Origin: an uncultured Capnocytophaga sp.
GTDB lineage: Bacteria > Bacteroidota > Bacteroidia > Flavobacteriales > Flavobacteriaceae
Direction: 5' to 3'
Assembly: GCA_905372595.1 (NCBI GenBank)
Contig: CAJPPS010000058.1
Location: 1 to 8,258, forward strand
Length of the DNA stretch: 8,258 nt
The translations under genes were made by a program, and so were the position numbers. Below are positions 7,316 through 8,258 of this stretch, one piece after another. Numbering within the stretch: position 1 is the stretch's first letter; every line of letters begins with the position of its first letter. The notes below the pieces were generated by a model, which did no database searches, was not told the DNA's origin, and was given only the letters and a program-made list of their open reading frames with translations.

Positions 7316-8062
7316 TTAATAACTAATTCCTAAAACCTTTATATAATGAGCATTCAGGTGCTCTCTCATTAGTTCTCGGAAAGAGGAAGGAGTACCGTGC
7401 TTAAGTTCTTCTAATAAATCACGATGAGTTACCTGCTTGCCTCCTTCTGGAAGGATGTAAGCTGCCTGATACCTATTCAAATCGTGTATATACTCGAAGA
7501 TTTGTATAAATATATCTTGAAATTTCCTTAGAATATCATTCCCAGCCATTTCATAGAGCTTCCCGTGAAACTGACGCTCCGCCTCCAGTGAGAAATTAAA
7601 ACCATCACAGCGCTGTTCCTCGGAATTGTCTACAATATCTTCTAATTCCTTAAGTTGTCGAGGTGTTTTTCGAGCAAAAACAAAATCAGACATTCCCACT
7701 TCAAGCATCAAGCGCAATTCGAAAAGTAAAGAAAGTTTCTTCACATTTACCAGAGCAGGATCTAGCATTTTCTCAAAATTATGCACCAAATCTGGTTCCA
7801 AAATAACCATTCCCCTATGTTTTCGTGATTCTATAAGCCCTAGAGTTCTTAAGCGTAGCATAGCCTCACGAACAGCGGTTCTGCTTACTCCTAATGATTC
7901 TGCTATTTCTAATTCTTTAGGCAAAGCATCACCCACTTTGAGCGCATTATTTTTAATATAATCTATAATGCTCTTCTCTACCTTATCCACCAAGGTAGCA
8001 TCATCTAAGAGATCCATCTTATCTTTCTCTAAAGGAATTACTCCATCTTTTAAATGCTTCAT
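7316..8062 (-). CDS. FadR-subfamily GntR transcriptional regulator with FCD domain
   Basis: A 248-residue DNA-binding regulator. Residues about 24-90 are the GntR winged helix-turn-helix: the pattern LPKELEIAESLGVSRTAVRE (48-67) is characteristic, with the recognition helix near 59-70 and the wing at RKHRGMVI. Residues about 112-243 are the all-helical FCD ligand domain. Its probable metal ligands are E162, H166, H213 and H235; the first is usually Asp in this family, and the 4- and 22-residue spacings fit. FCD proteins typically sense small carboxylates, sugar acids or fatty-acyl compounds, often repressing the adjacent gene. The ATG at 8062 fits the upstream promoter element; M16 (ATG at 8017) is a possible alternative start, since the first 20 residues look unstructured. 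It is the first gene of a two-gene unit with the FAD oxidoreductase, the most likely target along with its own promoter. The ligand is unknown. Confidence 0.9.
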   Translation of the reverse strand: MKHLKDGVIPLEKDKMDLLDDATLVDKVEKSIIDYIKNNALKVGDALPKELEIAESLGVSRTAVREAMLRLRTLGLIESRKHRGMVILEPDLVHNFEKMLDPALVNVKKLSLLFELRLMLEVGMSDFVFARKTPRQLKELEDIVDNSEEQRCDGFNFSLEAERQFHGKLYEMAGNDILRKFQDIFIQIFEYIHDLNRYQAAYILPEGGKQVTHRDLLEELKHGTPSSFRELMREHLNAHYIKVLGISY

Positions 8063-8084
8063 AAGAAGTTCTTTTTATCCAAGT

Positions 8085-8098
8085 TTTGTAAGCACAAA
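8085..8098. promoter_or_regulatory. Candidate operator (inverted repeat) at the GntR regulator promoter
   Basis: TTTGT (8085-8089) and its exact reverse complement ACAAA (8094-8098) flank a 4-nt spacer. The repeat overlaps the minus-strand -7 element and the expected transcription start, a position where a bound dimer would block initiation. GntR regulators bind short inverted repeats and often repress their own genes. The arms do not match the classical FadR TGGT/ACCA half-sites, so the link to this protein is inferred from position. Confidence 0.4.
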
Positions 8099-8102
8099 TT
8101 TA
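8095..8102 (-). promoter_or_regulatory. Bacteroidota-type -7 promoter element for the regulator/oxidoreductase unit
   Basis: Read on the minus strand, this is TAAATTTG, an exact match to TAnnTTTG. It gives a start site near 8088 and a leader of about 26 nt before the ATG at 8062. The nearest TTG on the minus strand (8129-8131) is 26 nt upstream, longer than the usual 17-23 nt spacer, so the -33 box is weak or absent. A weak promoter would fit a regulated gene. Confidence 0.45.
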
Positions 8103-8258
8103 CAAAAAAGAAATGATATAAAAAAATACAATCTTAAGGTTTGTTTGTACAGAAAATAATTAATTATCTCCACTCGATTAGCCACTGAGGTAACGTAATA
8201 AAACTCTTTATTCGCAAGCTATTATCTATCAATCTATTAGACTATTTGAAAATTAAAT

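Larger units (their letters stand above)
8063..8258. other. Intergenic region upstream of the GntR regulator
   Basis: I see no coding sequence here. It holds the regulator's probable -7 element and an overlapping inverted repeat, listed separately. An AT-only 12-bp palindrome at 8156-8167 and a TGTACA core near 8145-8150 are visible but weak. A gene beyond position 8258 may share this region as a promoter. Confidence 0.6.

Noticed and set aside
7626..8159. Plus-strand frames opposite the GntR regulator, one reaching into the intergenic region
   Set aside because: Serine-rich translations typical of reversed coding sequence; the regulator on the other strand is convincing.
8156..8167. Perfect 12-bp palindrome made only of A and T
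   Set aside because: Expected by chance in such AT-rich sequence and not placed over a promoter element.

Overview
The window looks like ordinary chromosome from a low-GC member of the Bacteroidota, most likely a flavobacterium-type organism. The protein families and the Bacteroidota-style -7 promoter elements (TAnnTTTG) in front of three transcription units support this. So do a lipoprotein signal ending in L-V-S-C and weak or absent Shine-Dalgarno sequences. I cannot name the genus from the sequence alone.

Layout: positions 1-219 are AT-rich and non-coding, ending in a probable promoter. A plus-strand cluster follows: a D-cysteine desulfhydrase/ACC-deaminase-family PLP enzyme (220-1152), a lipoprotein glucosaminidase with a C-terminal LysM domain (1133-2278, overlapping the first gene by 20 bp), and a membrane-anchored endonuclease/exonuclease/phosphatase-family protein (2310-3326). 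After a 116-bp gap with its own promoter-like element comes a complete class A penicillin-binding protein (3443-5764). A strong hairpin at 5772-5804 serves as a shared terminator between this gene and the convergent minus-strand unit. That unit, read right to left, is a FadR/FCD-type GntR regulator (8062-7316) followed 15 bp later by a CrtISO/phytoene-desaturase-like FAD oxidoreductase (7300-5807). The last 196 bp are non-coding and hold the probable promoter and a candidate operator of that unit.

Functionally, two of the four plus-strand genes act on peptidoglycan: the bifunctional PBP builds it, and the GH73-type lipoprotein probably cuts glycan strands while LysM binds them. The PLP enzyme carries active-site residues typical of D-cysteine desulfhydrases rather than true ACC deaminases. 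The minus-strand pair looks like a small regulated unit in which an organic-acid-responsive GntR regulator may control an oxidoreductase for a lipid or polyene-like substrate; the substrate is unknown.

I see no mobile element, CRISPR array, tRNA or rRNA gene, phage gene, or clearly undescribed system. The points most worth a second look are the PLP-enzyme active-site signature, the 27-bp in-frame tandem repeat in the glucosaminidase linker, the uncharacterised regulator/oxidoreductase pair, and the inverted repeat overlapping its promoter.
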